Shown: in pieces, positions 1 through 11,276 of the stretch
Layout: every line of letters begins with the position of its first letter
How positions within the stretch are numbered: position 1 is the first letter of the stretch
Origin: Cystobacter ferrugineus
GTDB lineage: Bacteria; Myxococcota; Myxococcia; Myxococcales; Myxococcaceae
NCBI RefSeq assembly: GCF_001887355.1
Contig: NZ_MPIN01000011.1
Location: forward strand, 249,170 to 313,169
Length of the DNA: 64,000 bases
Reading direction: 5' to 3'
Program-made: the position numbers and the translations under genes
The notes under the pieces: generated by a model
What the model saw: only the letters and a program-made list of their open reading frames with translations
The model's database searches: none
Told to the model about the DNA's origin: nothing

Positions 1-441
1 TTGGCCTCGGGTAGGGCGGTGCTCGGCCTGGGCGATGCCCTCCTGCTGCATGATCCGCTGGCCGCTCAAGGCGGCAACAACGCGACCCACATGGCGGACT
101 TCTACCGGACCCGCATCCGCGAGCACGCCGGGCGGCCCTTCACCGCGGAGTGGATGCAGCGGACCTTCGATGACTTCTGGCTCTCTTATGGCCAATACGC
201 CATGGGCGTGACGGCTGGCCTGCTCATGCCTCCAGCGCCCCACCAGCAGGCGGTGCTCGTCTCGGCGCACCAGGTGCCCGAGGTGGCCGCGGCGCTGATC
301 GATGGCCTGTACGATCCCAGGACCCTCTTCCCCTGGTTCGTGGACCCCGCCGTCACCCGCGACTTCCTGCAGGCAAAGGGCGTCCCACCGGCGCTGCTGG
401 AGCAGTTCTGGAATCCGCCGTCACGCGAGACCGGCCACTGA
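1..441 (+). CDS. Styrene/indole monooxygenase-like flavoprotein, C-terminal part (5' truncated by window)
   Basis: The reading frame is open from the first base and ends in TGA at 439-441, so only the last 146 or so residues are present. The segment GLGDALLLHDPLAAQGGN resembles the FAD-contacting 'GD...P..GQG' motif of group E flavin monooxygenases (StyA-type styrene or indole monooxygenases). The following helical stretch with FDDFWLSYGQYAMG and a C-terminal WF..P region also fits that family. These enzymes epoxidise styrene or indole using FADH2 from a partner reductase (family knowledge). The N-terminal Rossmann GxGxxG would lie upstream of the window. TTG at position 1 is simply the window edge and need not be the start. 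The substrate cannot be predicted. Confidence 0.7.
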   Translation: MASGRAVLGLGDALLLHDPLAAQGGNNATHMADFYRTRIREHAGRPFTAEWMQRTFDDFWLSYGQYAMGVTAGLLMPPAPHQQAVLVSAHQVPEVAAALIDGLYDPRTLFPWFVDPAVTRDFLQAKGVPPALLEQFWNPPSRETGH

Positions 442-540
442 GACAGAGGCCGCCTCGCCCGAGGCCATGGGGTATGCCGCCACGCGTCAGGACTCCCTCA
501 CAGGCCTTCCAGACCGCCAGGCCCACTCTCAGCCCCAAGT

Positions 541-605
541 AGAAAATTTTCCAAGAAATCAAAGAAACCAATTATAAAGTTTGTGGCGGAATAAGCCGTT
601 ATTAT
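541..605 (+). promoter_or_regulatory. AT-rich probable promoter region of the astacin gene
   Basis: In this GC-rich genome the stretch 541-605 is conspicuously AT-rich. It contains a TATAAA hexamer at 573-578, about 140 bases before the start at 718. No convincing -35 box sits 16-18 bases upstream, so the exact promoter is uncertain. The rest of the 442-717 gap holds nothing else that I can support. Confidence 0.3.
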
Positions 606-717
606 CCGTTTAACCCGGTTGCGCCAGTTGTTGCCTCTGTAGTGGCAAAGGGTTCGAGAAGGTGCGTGGCCTGCACTCGAGGCGACGCGCCGAACCGCAC
701 AACCTGAAGGAGGCGAA

Positions 718-1854
718 ATGTTCAATCGTGCAATGCGTCACACGGCTTTTCTTGCCTTGGGTTTGTTGAGCACCGCGTGTGGAGATCAGGCGGCAACGGA
801 GCACGAGAGCGAGTTGGAAAACGACGCCGTGTACAACTCACAGTACCCGAAAGGCCAGTCCTTCCAGGTGCAGCTGGCCGGTCTGAAGGAGCCCGTCACG
901 GCGGTGCTCAAGGGCGACCATGCCTTTGTCGGCGACCAGGTGATCGGCCAGGTCTCTGGCACGCAGGTGCTCAGCGTGGACAAGCAGGTGCTGTTGACGC
1001 TGGATGGTGAAGCGCGAGTCAGGGCCATGGGCTCTGGCATCGTCAACGCCAACGGCCAGAAGTGGCCAGGTGGGGTGATTCCGTACGAGATCGATCCCGC
1101 CGCGTCGGCGGCAACGCGTACGGCCTTCGAGGGCGCCAAGGCCGACTACCACGCGAAGACCTCCATCCGCTTTGTTCCCCGAACCAACCAGGCCGATTAC
1201 GTTCGGATCATCACCGGTGACGGATGCTGGAGCTACGTCGGCAAGATCGGCGGACGGCAGGACTTGTCGCTGGGCAACGGCTGCGGTGTGAACCCCGCCC
1301 GGCACGAACTCGGCCATGCTGTCGGACTGGCGCACGAGCAGGTGCGTCAAGACCGCGATAACTGGGTCACCGTCAACGCGGGCGGCAGCCAGAACGCCAT
1401 CGACTGGGGGTCGGCGGGCACGCCCATCGGAGCGTATGACTTCGAGTCGATGATGCACTACCGCAACTACTTCGTGAATGGCCGTTGGGATTACGTTCCC
1501 AAGAATGGCTTTCCGCCGGAGTGGGTTGGCAACGATCGCGTCAACACCTTTACCGCTGGCGACCTCGGGGCCATTCGTGCCATCTACGGTGGCACGACGA
1601 CCACCGGAGTCTGCTTCTACTCTGACATCGACTACAAGGGAGCGAGCTTCTGCGCGACCAGCGACAGCTCTTGGGTCGGAGTGGAGTGGAACGACCGCAT
1701 CTCCTCGGTCAAGGTGAGCCCTGGCTTCGAGTTCACCTTGTTCAACGACATCAATTTCGGCGGAAGTGGTCTGGGGTGTGGTTGTGACGTCCCGAACCTG
1801 GTGACGCACAACTTCAACGATCTCACCTCTTCGTTCCGGATCAAGCGGAAGTAG
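718..1854 (+). CDS. Astacin-family (M12A) zinc metalloprotease lipoprotein with C-terminal crystallin-like domain
   Basis: A 378-residue secreted protease. The N-terminus has a lipoprotein signal with lipobox LSTAC (Cys about residue 21). The catalytic domain carries the astacin zinc motif HELGHAVGLAHEQ starting at His196 (ligands H196, H200, H206; catalytic E197), followed by R.DRD as in astacins, and the Met-turn SMMHY at residues 244-248 with the fifth-ligand Tyr. Residues about 90-115 (the NGQKWPGGVIPYEI region) match the start of the mature astacin domain, so 25-90 is probably a propeptide. The last 80 or so residues, with VCFYSDIDYKGASFC and a second similar half, look like a beta/gamma-crystallin or I36-type fold. 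The ATG is supported by GAAGGAGG seven bases upstream. It converges on a LanC-like gene, with a strong hairpin between the two. Confidence 0.88.
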   Translation: MFNRAMRHTAFLALGLLSTACGDQAATEHESELENDAVYNSQYPKGQSFQVQLAGLKEPVTAVLKGDHAFVGDQVIGQVSGTQVLSVDKQVLLTLDGEARVRAMGSGIVNANGQKWPGGVIPYEIDPAASAATRTAFEGAKADYHAKTSIRFVPRTNQADYVRIITGDGCWSYVGKIGGRQDLSLGNGCGVNPARHELGHAVGLAHEQVRQDRDNWVTVNAGGSQNAIDWGSAGTPIGAYDFESMMHYRNYFVNGRWDYVPKNGFPPEWVGNDRVNTFTAGDLGAIRAIYGGTTTTGVCFYSDIDYKGASFCATSDSSWVGVEWNDRISSVKVSPGFEFTLFNDINFGGSGLGCGCDVPNLVTHNFNDLTSSFRIKRK

Positions 1855-1872
1855 CAGGACCCCTCGTCCAAG

Positions 1873-1895
1873 CCCGGGCCGCCGAGCGGCCCGGG
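1873..1895. terminator. GC-rich hairpin between convergent genes
   Basis: A perfect inverted repeat: 9-base arms 1873-1881 (CCCGGGCCG) and 1887-1895 (CGGCCCGGG) around a 5-base loop. It sits between the stop codons of the astacin gene (1854) and the LanC-like gene (1900, opposite strand). There is no T-tract, so it is probably a bidirectional RNA-stabilising or weak terminator structure rather than a classic intrinsic terminator. Confidence 0.55.
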
Positions 1896-1899
1896 GGAT

Positions 1900-3126
1900 T
1901 CACAGGACGTCCATGGTGGGGAATCTCGCGCTCGCGCGGATGCATTCCCAGAGGAAGCAGGCGAGGCCGAGGTCTCCGGTCCATAGGGAGTAGCGGCGGC
2001 GTCCCAGCTGGGCCGCCTCGGCCTCGCTCTGCAGGATGGCGTGCATGGCGAAGCAACGTGCTCGCTCGAGCCACTCGCCGTCACCGGTCCGCTGGAAGAG
2101 CTTGAGGAAGGCATGGGCATTTCCGGCGGTGCCGTGGCAGAGGTTGGCACCCTTGGCCAGTGGGCCCGCGGCCCAGGTCAGCTCACCCGCTCCGAGCAGC
2201 AGCTCGTCGATCGGCGCCTCCAGGGCCGACAAGGCCGTCACCATGCCGGGAGCGCCGTGGCAGTGCTGCACCAGTAGCGGCGCTTCGGGAGGCCGCGCGC
2301 CGGTGCGGGGGGCCCAATTGATTCCCTGGGCGCCCCGGATCGCGGTCACTTCCAGGGTCCTCACGAAGCGCGAGGACAGCGATGCCCATTGCCCGGGTTC
2401 CAGCAGATCTCGCCCCTGGAGCAAGGCGAAGGCGTTGCCGGCGAATCCATGCACCGGTCCCAGGTATTGCGCGCGACTCCCGTACAGGGTCTGCGTCCAG
2501 ATATCCGCGCCGAGGCTTTCGTCCCATTGAAAGGACGCCTCCAGCGCTCGTGCGCCAGCGCGGTAGAGGTCCGCCCAGCGTGCCGAGCCGCTGGCCCGGT
2601 AGAGCGCCAGTGCCGCCAGCATCGTCCCCGGCGCTCCCCACATCAGCTCCAGGGCCGGATCTTCCGTGTTCTCCGCGAGGGTGTCGGCCAGGGCGGACAG
2701 GACCGGCTCGGACGGCGCCGTCTTCCACCGGGTGAAGAGGATGCCCGAGTCTCCCAGGAGCCATGAGCGTGTCTGCCAGCCGGACCCCAGCATCCTGCGC
2801 CACGCCTCGGACTCGAACAGCCGCCGGCTCCGGCTCTGGACGTCGGGAAGGTGCTCGGCGAACGAGGGGCCGGGGCTCACCGCGCCCTCGCGCGCGAGAT
2901 GGTCCAGTGCCCAGATGACGCCCGCCGCGCCGAAATAGAGGGAGGTCTGCGGGCCGGGAGGGTCATCGGCCTCTTCGTCGTTGGGATGGATGGGCCACAG
3001 GCCGTCTGGCGTGAACGCCTCGCGCGTCTCCTGGACGATTCGTTCGATGGCGGCGCGAGCGGCGGTGGCGTCCCACGCAGTGCCGGCCAACGGTTGATGA
3101 CGCTCCGGATCGAACAACGCAGTCAT
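1900..3126 (-). CDS. LanC-like (lanthionine synthetase C-like) protein
   Basis: A 408-residue protein with the alpha/alpha-barrel signatures of the LanC/LanCL family. These are GAAGV near residue 70, QHCHGAPG at about 287-294 and LCHGTAGN at about 329-336, plus a final SLWTGDLGLA. The three zinc ligands of LanC cyclases are present: Cys289, Cys330 and His331. LanC enzymes add Cys thiols to dehydrated Ser/Thr to form lanthionine rings, while eukaryotic LanCL proteins join glutathione to dehydroamino acids (family knowledge). No LanB/LanM dehydratase, precursor peptide or exporter lies beside it, so this is an orphan. A role in dehydroamino-acid detoxification is as likely as lanthipeptide synthesis. 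The ATG at 3126 is preceded by GGAAGGAG. Confidence 0.82.
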   Translation of the reverse strand: MTALFDPERHQPLAGTAWDATAARAAIERIVQETREAFTPDGLWPIHPNDEEADDPPGPQTSLYFGAAGVIWALDHLAREGAVSPGPSFAEHLPDVQSRSRRLFESEAWRRMLGSGWQTRSWLLGDSGILFTRWKTAPSEPVLSALADTLAENTEDPALELMWGAPGTMLAALALYRASGSARWADLYRAGARALEASFQWDESLGADIWTQTLYGSRAQYLGPVHGFAGNAFALLQGRDLLEPGQWASLSSRFVRTLEVTAIRGAQGINWAPRTGARPPEAPLLVQHCHGAPGMVTALSALEAPIDELLLGAGELTWAAGPLAKGANLCHGTAGNAHAFLKLFQRTGDGEWLERARCFAMHAILQSEAEAAQLGRRRYSLWTGDLGLACFLWECIRASARFPTMDVL

Positions 3127-3235
3127 ACGCTCCTTCCGCCCCGGTGAGGATGGGAGCCTGATCGCAGGGACCCTCTATCACGGTCGGGAGGAGTTTTCTG
3201 GCACCATCCCGGGGCATCTACGTCCGGAGAATCAT

Positions 3236-3820
3236 ATGCGCGCTTCACGCAGGCTGTCCGAGGAGTCCCGAACCCGGGCAGGGCTCCCAGTGGTCCTGCT
3301 CGGTCTGCTGCTCCTGGGGATGGCGGGTTGTGCCACCACCGAGCGCAAACTCCTGATCGAGCGCAGCGCCGCCCACGTCGCCTACCGTCTTCCCTCCGAG
3401 CAACTCCTGGAGGCGACCCGCGAGCTGCTCAAGGAGCGGGGGTTTCTCATCCTGGAGAGTACGCACCCTCTCTATGTGCGGACCTCCTGGCGGGCGAAGT
3501 TCGACGAGAGCCTCGACATCGGGGCGGTCCGGGAGCGGTACCTGGTCATGGTGAAGCGGCTCGACGACGAGCGCTTCGTGCTCAATGCGTATCGTCTCAG
3601 CTACATCACCATCGGCCGGACGGCGCCCCACCCCGTCACCCCGAAGACTGAAACGGGCATGCAGCGGATGGCCAAGGGAGACCCTCTCTCCCATGCCCCT
3701 CCGGAGCTCGTCCGGGACCTGGAGCTGGAATGGCAGATCCTCTCCCGGGTGGCGCCCTCGGTTGCCCGTGAGGTGGAGTCCCAGGTGGACCAATACCTCG
3801 CTACCGGGTCTGGGAAATAG
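3236..3820 (+). CDS. Putative lipoprotein of unknown function
   Basis: A 194-residue protein with a hydrophobic signal and lipobox GMAGC (Cys about residue 32), so it is probably outer-membrane or periplasm anchored. The mature part is a mixed alpha/beta domain without a motif I recognise; it resembles small 'lipoprotein' entries common in myxobacteria. GGAG six bases before the ATG supports this start. It is divergent from the LanC-like gene and converges on the large kinase gene, overlapping its 3' end by 20 bases (3801-3820). Confidence 0.7.
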   Translation: MRASRRLSEESRTRAGLPVVLLGLLLLGMAGCATTERKLLIERSAAHVAYRLPSEQLLEATRELLKERGFLILESTHPLYVRTSWRAKFDESLDIGAVRERYLVMVKRLDDERFVLNAYRLSYITIGRTAPHPVTPKTETGMQRMAKGDPLSHAPPELVRDLELEWQILSRVAPSVAREVESQVDQYLATGSGK

Positions 3821-6800
3821 GCAGCTCCAGCGTGGTGACGGCGCCCTTGCCCGGTCCCTCGCTCTCGATGCTCAGGCGGCCATTGAGGAGTTGGGCCGCC
3901 AGCGCGCTGGAGTGCAGTCCGAAGCCGTGGCCGTCCTTGCGCGTGGTGAAGCCGTGGGAGAAGAGCTTGTCCTTCACCTCGGGGGCAATGCCCACGCCAT
4001 CATCCACCACCTGGATGCGGGCCACCGCTCCCTCCGCCTTCAGCCTCACCCACAGGTTGCGCTGGCCCTCGGGCTTCGGGTCCAACGCCTGCTTGGCGTT
4101 GCTGATGAGGTTGATGAGGATTTGCAGCACCTTGTGCTTGTCCACCTTCACCCGAGGCACCGGCGACAGCTCCCGGTGCACGGTGACGCCATGGCGCTGC
4201 AGGGCCGCCATCTGGACGCGCAGCGCGTCGTCGATGAGCAGGGACAGCTCACACTCCTCCGTCATCAGCGCGCTCTTCGCATACGTCTGTTGCACCTGGA
4301 CGATGGCGCGGATGTGCTCGATGTGCCGGCTCATCGCCTCCATGTCCTCCGTCAGGCGCATCTGCTCCTTCATCAACTCCTCCCCCAGCGCCGTCAGGTA
4401 GTCCGGCAGGTGTCTGCCACGGGGATTGCTCGTCAGGAAGTCCGCCAGGTTCTCCCGCTGCTCCACGAGGAGCGCCCCCGCCTGCCTCACGCGGCCCACG
4501 CGCAGCGAGCCCACCGCCTGGCGCATCACCTCGAGGTTGACGACGGCGCTGGTGAGCACGTTGCCCACGTTGTGCAGCACGTTGGAGGCCACCTCCGACA
4601 TGCCCACCTCCCGCGCGGTGTCCACCAGCCGGGCCTGGGCCTGCTTGAGCTCGCGCGTGCGCGCCTCCACCCGCTGCTCCAGCTCTTCATTCGCCCGGCG
4701 CAGCTCCGTCCTGGCGCGCTGGACGTCCTCGTAGAGCCGGGCGTTCTCGATGGAGATGGCCGCCTGGGAGGCCAGGTGTCCCAGGAGCGCCAGGCGCGCG
4801 GGGCTGAAGGCATTGGCCGCCAGGTCGTTCTCCAGGTACAGCACTCCGGAGAACCGCTCCTGCCTCATCAAGGGCAGGCACAACACCGAGCGCGCCTTGC
4901 CGCGCGCCAGGTATTCATCGGCCGAGAAGGGGTGGGGCTGGGAGGCGTCGCCGATGAGCACGTGCTCCCGGGTGCGCCGGACATAGGAGAGGAGCGTCCA
5001 CGGAAGCGCGGGGGCCGCTCCCTCCGGCGAAGTCTCGGAGAGGGCGGCCACCGAGAGCGTGTCCCCCTCGGGCAGCAGCAGGGCGCCCCGCTGGGCGCCC
5101 GCGTTCTCGATGGCCGCGTGCAGCAGCGTCTTCACCAGCCGCTCCAGCTCGATTTCACTGGAGACGGCCTGCTGGGCCTTGACGACCGTGAGTGCGTCGA
5201 TACGGGTGGACTCCGTGCTGCTGGTGGTCTGCGCGTCTCGGGAGTCCGAGGAGGAGGAGGAGAGGTGGGGCCAGAGGGACTCCAGGTGCTGCACCTTGCC
5301 CCGGGCGCCCCACTGTTGATACGCCGCCCAGGCCTCGCGCGCGAAGGTATGAGCGACGATGGGCGCCTCCCGGGTGCGCCAGAAGTTCGCGGCGAGCTCG
5401 CTGGCCAGTCCGACGACGTGGGGGGCCCCGTTCTCCCGGGCCGAGCGGATGGCCTTCTCATAAGCGCGTGTGGCCTCCTCGAACCGTCCCTCGATGCGGG
5501 CCAGCTCCGCGGACACCAGCCGCTCGAGTGTGTGGAAGTTCTCGGGGCAATTCTCCGCCCACTCCGCGAGCTGCCGCTGGTGCGACTGGATGGCCTCGAG
5601 CCACTGCCGCTGCTCCTCGGGCGCGGCCCTCTCGAAGCACGCCGCCAGGACCAGGGCGCGGTAGAAGAGGAGGGCGCAGTGGGGGAGGGTGCCCTGGATG
5701 ACCCACAGGAACTCGGCGGCCTTGTCCGCCGCCTCCCGGGCTTCCGCGTAGGCACCGCACATGAATCGTGACTGGAGGATGGCGATCCAATAGTTGCTCT
5801 TCAGGGTCGCATGGCGTCTGGGGAGCTGCTCCTCGAAGGCCTGCTCATCGAAGCCGTCCCCGTTCAGCGTGCAGAACGAGTGGGTGTGACCGCGCAGGTG
5901 CTGCACGCTGCGCTGATCCAACAGGATGTATTCCTGGGGCTCCTTGACCCCCGTCTGGCGCAAGAACTCGCCGCGCACGAGCGTCTCCCGGTAGACCTCG
6001 TCCAGGTGATGCCCCATGAAGAGACGGTTGGAGATGATGTACCAGTTGCTGTAGGCGGCGGCCAGGATGTCTCCGACCTGAAGCGCGTGGTGGAGTGCCT
6101 TGATGATGAGCTCCTGCGCTTGGGGCAGGGGTTGGATCCAATAGCTGCAGAACTGCATGCAGTAGAGAACCCTGGACCGGTGGGCGGACAGGTTGTACCG
6201 CTCGACGAATCCGAGGGCGAGCCTGGAGAAGGCAAGGCCTTCCCGGTACCGCTTGAAGTATGAGCTGACGATGAAACCAAACCAGCCATATGCGGGCGTG
6301 GCGGCATCCACGAAACCGTGGCGGATGGAGAGGGAGACAATCCTGCTCACGATGATGATGAACAGGTGTTTGTTGGTGGCGTAGGCGGTGGGGTAGAACT
6401 CCAGGAGGGTACTGACGGCCAGCTTCACGTCCGGGTCGGTCATGAGTGGCAGGTCGAGGAGGCTTTCGAGGGAGCGCTCGCCCAGCAAGGCCCACACCTC
6501 CTCATGGGCGGCCACCGCTTCCTCCCGGGTGGGGTTCTGCGAAAGCGGCATGCCCAGCAAGGCCAGGCACTCCCGCATGCAGGTGAGACCCTGCTGGCTC
6601 TCACTCATGGCGAAGTGGACGTTCATCCTCAGGAGGTGGGCGGCCACGGAGTCCGCGCGGGTGCGCGCCCGGGGAAGGAGCTCCTCGATCTGGCGGCGCG
6701 CCTCGGCGATGTTGCCTTCCATGAATTCGCAGCGCGCCTGGGAGAGTCGCAGTTTGAAGGCCAGTTCGGGGTCCGTCTCCCAGGGGTCTCCCGGAAGGAG

Positions 6801-9092
6801 CGCGAAGGCCGTCGAGAAGTAGGTGATGGCGGGGCGGAGCGCCATCGCGGCCCTGGCCTTGTCACCTGCCTCGGTGTTCAGCCGCATGAGGTGGTGGCGC
6901 TCCGCGGGATCCTCGATGAGCTCCAACCCGGTGTTGAGCTGGCTCACCACGTCGAAGAGCGACTCGCGCAGCTCCTCCGGGGAGAGGCTCGCGAGCAGCA
7001 GGCGGCCGATGCGCAGGTGGATGGCCTTGCGCTCGGTCTCGGAGAGGAGGCAGTGGGCCGCCTGCTGGATGCGGTCATGTTGGAAGCGGTACTTCTCCGG
7101 GCTGGCGCGCACCAGCATGCCTTCCTGGAGCGCGGGCTCGATTCCCTGCTCGACCTCTCCTTCCGCGGACAGACCGGCGAGGGTGCTCAACATCTGGAGG
7201 GAGAAGACATTGCCCACACACGCCGCCAGCCGCAGCAGATGCTGGGTGTCCGGGGGGAACTGCCGCAGCTTGCCCACCATGAAGTCGACGATGTTTTCCG
7301 AATAGCCCCGGGCCCGCACCCCTTCGGCGTCCCACCGCCAGCCTCCTCCGGGTACCCGCATCAGCAGGCCATCCTGGTGGAGGGCCACCAGCAGTTGCAG
7401 CAGGAAGAAGGGGTTGCCTCCCGTCTTGTCGTGCACCAGCGCCGACAGGGGAGCGACCACCTCTCTGTCCGCTCCTGGCAGCGTGTCGGCCACCAGGTGC
7501 TCCACCTGCTCCGTGCTCAGCGGCCCCAGGTGGAGATCCGTCATCCTCGCCCCCGCCTTGCGCGCCTCCTCCAATACCTGCATCAGCGAGTGGGTGGGGC
7601 TCACCTCGTTGTCCCGGTAGGCGCCAATCCATAGCACCGGGAGACGCTCGGGCTGGGACAGCATTCGAGCGAGCCATTGCAGACTGGCCAGGTCCGCCCA
7701 CTGCAGATCATCCAGGAACACCACCATGGGGTGCTCCGGGGTGGCGAACACCGAGAGGAATTGGCGGACCACTCGATGGAGGCGCCGCTGTGCATCGCCA
7801 GGGGGCACCTGCTGGAGCGCGGGCTGAGGGCCCACCAGCACCTCCAACTGGGGCACCAGATCCACGAGTGCCTGGCCCTCTTCCCCCCAGGCCCGGTTCA
7901 CCTGCTCCCTCCACCTGCCGAGTTCCTCCTCACTGCCCGCCAGCAACTGCTGCACCAGGCTCCGGAGTGTCTGGGCCGGGGTGGCGTAGGGAATGTCCCG
8001 CTGGAACTGGTCGAACTTGCCGCTCAGGAAGTAGCCGCGGCGCTCGAGCACGGGCTTGTGCAGCTCGTTCACCACCGAGGACTTGCCGATGCCCGAGTAG
8101 CCGCTGACGAGGATCAACTCCGGCTGGACCGTGCGCGTCACCCGCTCGAATCCCTCGAGCAGGGTGGCCACCTGCGCTTCACGTCCGTAGAGCCGTTGCG
8201 GCAGTTGGAACTGGGTGGGGGGGTCCCGCGTCCCCAGCGTGAAGGCCTCTTGCACGCCCTGGCCCAGTGCCTCGCGGCAGTGCTCCAGGTCCGCCTGGAG
8301 TCCCTCGGCGCTCTGGTAGCGCTCCTCGGCCACCTTCGCCAGGAGCTTGAGGACGATGGCGGACAAGGCGGGGGGCACCCGCGGGTTCAGCTCGTGCGGT
8401 GGCCTGGGCTTCTGCGCCATGTGGGCGTGGAACCACTCGAGTGCGTCCCTCCCCTGGAAGGGGCGCTGCCCCGTGAGCAGCTCGTAGAAGGTCACGCCCA
8501 GGGAGTAGAAGTCCGTGCGGTAGTCCACCGCCCGGTTCATCCGCCCCGTCTGCTCCGGCGACATGTAGGCCAGCGTTCCCTCGACCAGGTGGGTCGGGGT
8601 CGCGTCCAGGTGCTCCACCTTGTGCAGGGTGGCCACGCCGAAGTCGATGATTCGGGCCTCGCCCGAGGGCGTCTCGATGATGTTGGAGGGTTTGATGTCC
8701 TTGTGGATGACGTTGCGGCAGTGGACCTCCCCCAGGGTGGAGGTCAGGGAGAGGGCCAGGCTCAAGAACCGCGAGAGTTCCAGGGGCTGGCCCGTGGACT
8801 CGGACAGGGTCTGGCCCTGCACGTGCTCCAGCAGGAGCAGGGGCCGCTCGTGGAGCCGCTCGCAGGCATAGGCTTGGGCCACGCCGCGCACGTCTCGCAG
8901 CCGCTGCAGGATGGCGAACTCCCGCCGGTACCGCTCGCTCTCCCTGGTGCTGGGCGAGGGCGCCATGGGGGTCTTGATGAGAACGGGCAGGCCATCGGCC
9001 TCACGCACCGCCTGGAACAGCACGTTCGAGCCCGTGGCTCGGAGGGTGCCAAGGACCCTGTACCCCGGAATGTCCAACATGGATGAGCACAC
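3801..9092 (-). CDS. Trifunctional Ser/Thr kinase - AAA ATPase - GAF - sensor histidine kinase
   Basis: A 1763-residue signalling protein. Residues about 10-275 form an Hanks-type kinase: K40 as the beta3 lysine, HKD at 130-132 (HRD variant), DFG at 150-152 and SPE at 178-180. A P-loop ATPase of the AAA_16 type follows, with Walker A GYSGIGKSS at 331-339. A long TPR-like helical region (about 700-1280) comes next, then a GAF domain (about 1290-1440). A coiled coil precedes a transmitter with the H-box VLHNVGNVL (His1507) and a HATPase with VVDDGVGIAP and GHGFGLHSSALA. No membrane segment is seen, so it is probably cytoplasmic. The start could be GTG at 9092 or the in-frame ATG at 9080; neither has a clear Shine-Dalgarno. 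The architecture is known in cyanobacteria and myxobacteria; the input signal is unknown. Confidence 0.9.
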   Translation of the reverse strand: MCSSMLDIPGYRVLGTLRATGSNVLFQAVREADGLPVLIKTPMAPSPSTRESERYRREFAILQRLRDVRGVAQAYACERLHERPLLLLEHVQGQTLSESTGQPLELSRFLSLALSLTSTLGEVHCRNVIHKDIKPSNIIETPSGEARIIDFGVATLHKVEHLDATPTHLVEGTLAYMSPEQTGRMNRAVDYRTDFYSLGVTFYELLTGQRPFQGRDALEWFHAHMAQKPRPPHELNPRVPPALSAIVLKLLAKVAEERYQSAEGLQADLEHCREALGQGVQEAFTLGTRDPPTQFQLPQRLYGREAQVATLLEGFERVTRTVQPELILVSGYSGIGKSSVVNELHKPVLERRGYFLSGKFDQFQRDIPYATPAQTLRSLVQQLLAGSEEELGRWREQVNRAWGEEGQALVDLVPQLEVLVGPQPALQQVPPGDAQRRLHRVVRQFLSVFATPEHPMVVFLDDLQWADLASLQWLARMLSQPERLPVLWIGAYRDNEVSPTHSLMQVLEEARKAGARMTDLHLGPLSTEQVEHLVADTLPGADREVVAPLSALVHDKTGGNPFFLLQLLVALHQDGLLMRVPGGGWRWDAEGVRARGYSENIVDFMVGKLRQFPPDTQHLLRLAACVGNVFSLQMLSTLAGLSAEGEVEQGIEPALQEGMLVRASPEKYRFQHDRIQQAAHCLLSETERKAIHLRIGRLLLASLSPEELRESLFDVVSQLNTGLELIEDPAERHHLMRLNTEAGDKARAAMALRPAITYFSTAFALLPGDPWETDPELAFKLRLSQARCEFMEGNIAEARRQIEELLPRARTRADSVAAHLLRMNVHFAMSESQQGLTCMRECLALLGMPLSQNPTREEAVAAHEEVWALLGERSLESLLDLPLMTDPDVKLAVSTLLEFYPTAYATNKHLFIIIVSRIVSLSIRHGFVDAATPAYGWFGFIVSSYFKRYREGLAFSRLALGFVERYNLSAHRSRVLYCMQFCSYWIQPLPQAQELIIKALHHALQVGDILAAAYSNWYIISNRLFMGHHLDEVYRETLVRGEFLRQTGVKEPQEYILLDQRSVQHLRGHTHSFCTLNGDGFDEQAFEEQLPRRHATLKSNYWIAILQSRFMCGAYAEAREAADKAAEFLWVIQGTLPHCALLFYRALVLAACFERAAPEEQRQWLEAIQSHQRQLAEWAENCPENFHTLERLVSAELARIEGRFEEATRAYEKAIRSARENGAPHVVGLASELAANFWRTREAPIVAHTFAREAWAAYQQWGARGKVQHLESLWPHLSSSSSDSRDAQTTSSTESTRIDALTVVKAQQAVSSEIELERLVKTLLHAAIENAGAQRGALLLPEGDTLSVAALSETSPEGAAPALPWTLLSYVRRTREHVLIGDASQPHPFSADEYLARGKARSVLCLPLMRQERFSGVLYLENDLAANAFSPARLALLGHLASQAAISIENARLYEDVQRARTELRRANEELEQRVEARTRELKQAQARLVDTAREVGMSEVASNVLHNVGNVLTSAVVNLEVMRQAVGSLRVGRVRQAGALLVEQRENLADFLTSNPRGRHLPDYLTALGEELMKEQMRLTEDMEAMSRHIEHIRAIVQVQQTYAKSALMTEECELSLLIDDALRVQMAALQRHGVTVHRELSPVPRVKVDKHKVLQILINLISNAKQALDPKPEGQRNLWVRLKAEGAVARIQVVDDGVGIAPEVKDKLFSHGFTTRKDGHGFGLHSSALAAQLLNGRLSIESEGPGKGAVTTLELPISQTR

Positions 9093-9230
9093 CCGTTATG
9101 ACGTCGTCGCACCAATTCGCCAGATAGTACGCATTCGTGTGCGAACAGGTGGCCTCGCTCGGGCCATTCACATCTGGAGACTCGCCTGCTCGCCACCGCG
9201 GAATCACATGAAGTCAGACAATCACCTGCA

Positions 9231-9268
9231 AAGAAAAAACCCAGCCACCTCGACGGGGGGCTGGGTTT
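9231..9268 (-). terminator. Rho-independent terminator of glnS
   Basis: On the minus strand, a 9-base stem AACCCAGCC / GGCTGGGTT (plus positions 9238-9246 and 9259-9267) with a 12-base loop is followed directly by a run of T (plus 9231-9239). It lies 24 bases past the glnS stop codon. This is the clearest intrinsic terminator in the window. Confidence 0.9.
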
Positions 9269-9291
9269 CAAACCTTCGGTGACGTCCGGGC

Positions 9292-10995
<1,704 letters not shown>

Positions 10996-11276
10996 GCTGG
11001 AATCGGTCTCCTGAGGAGCGAACACTCGCCCAACGGCTCCGGGACGTCCAGGGCCGAGGCAGGGGCTCCCAGGAAAAGTCTCCCCGCGCGGGCCCTATTC
11101 CCAGCGGGCGGGTGGACGGGCGTCCGGTGGTGCTCCACGAGAGCCCCCTCCTCCGAGGAGGAGCGGGCGGCGGAGCTCGCCCTGGGCGCGGTGCGTCTCA
11201 TACCTGGGGGTGGTCGCGACGGCGGATCCTCCATGTCATCGTTTCCACTGCTTCCCAGAGCAAGGAGTGTCCGCCC

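Noticed and set aside
452-465. Small hairpin after the first gene as terminator
   Set aside because: Only 5 base pairs (GCCTC/GAGGC) and no T-tract; too weak to list.
3585-5771. 728-residue plus-strand frame opposite the trifunctional kinase
   Set aside because: Overlaps the lipoprotein end and the kinase HATPase; composition dominated by Leu/Arg/His/Gln shadow pattern.
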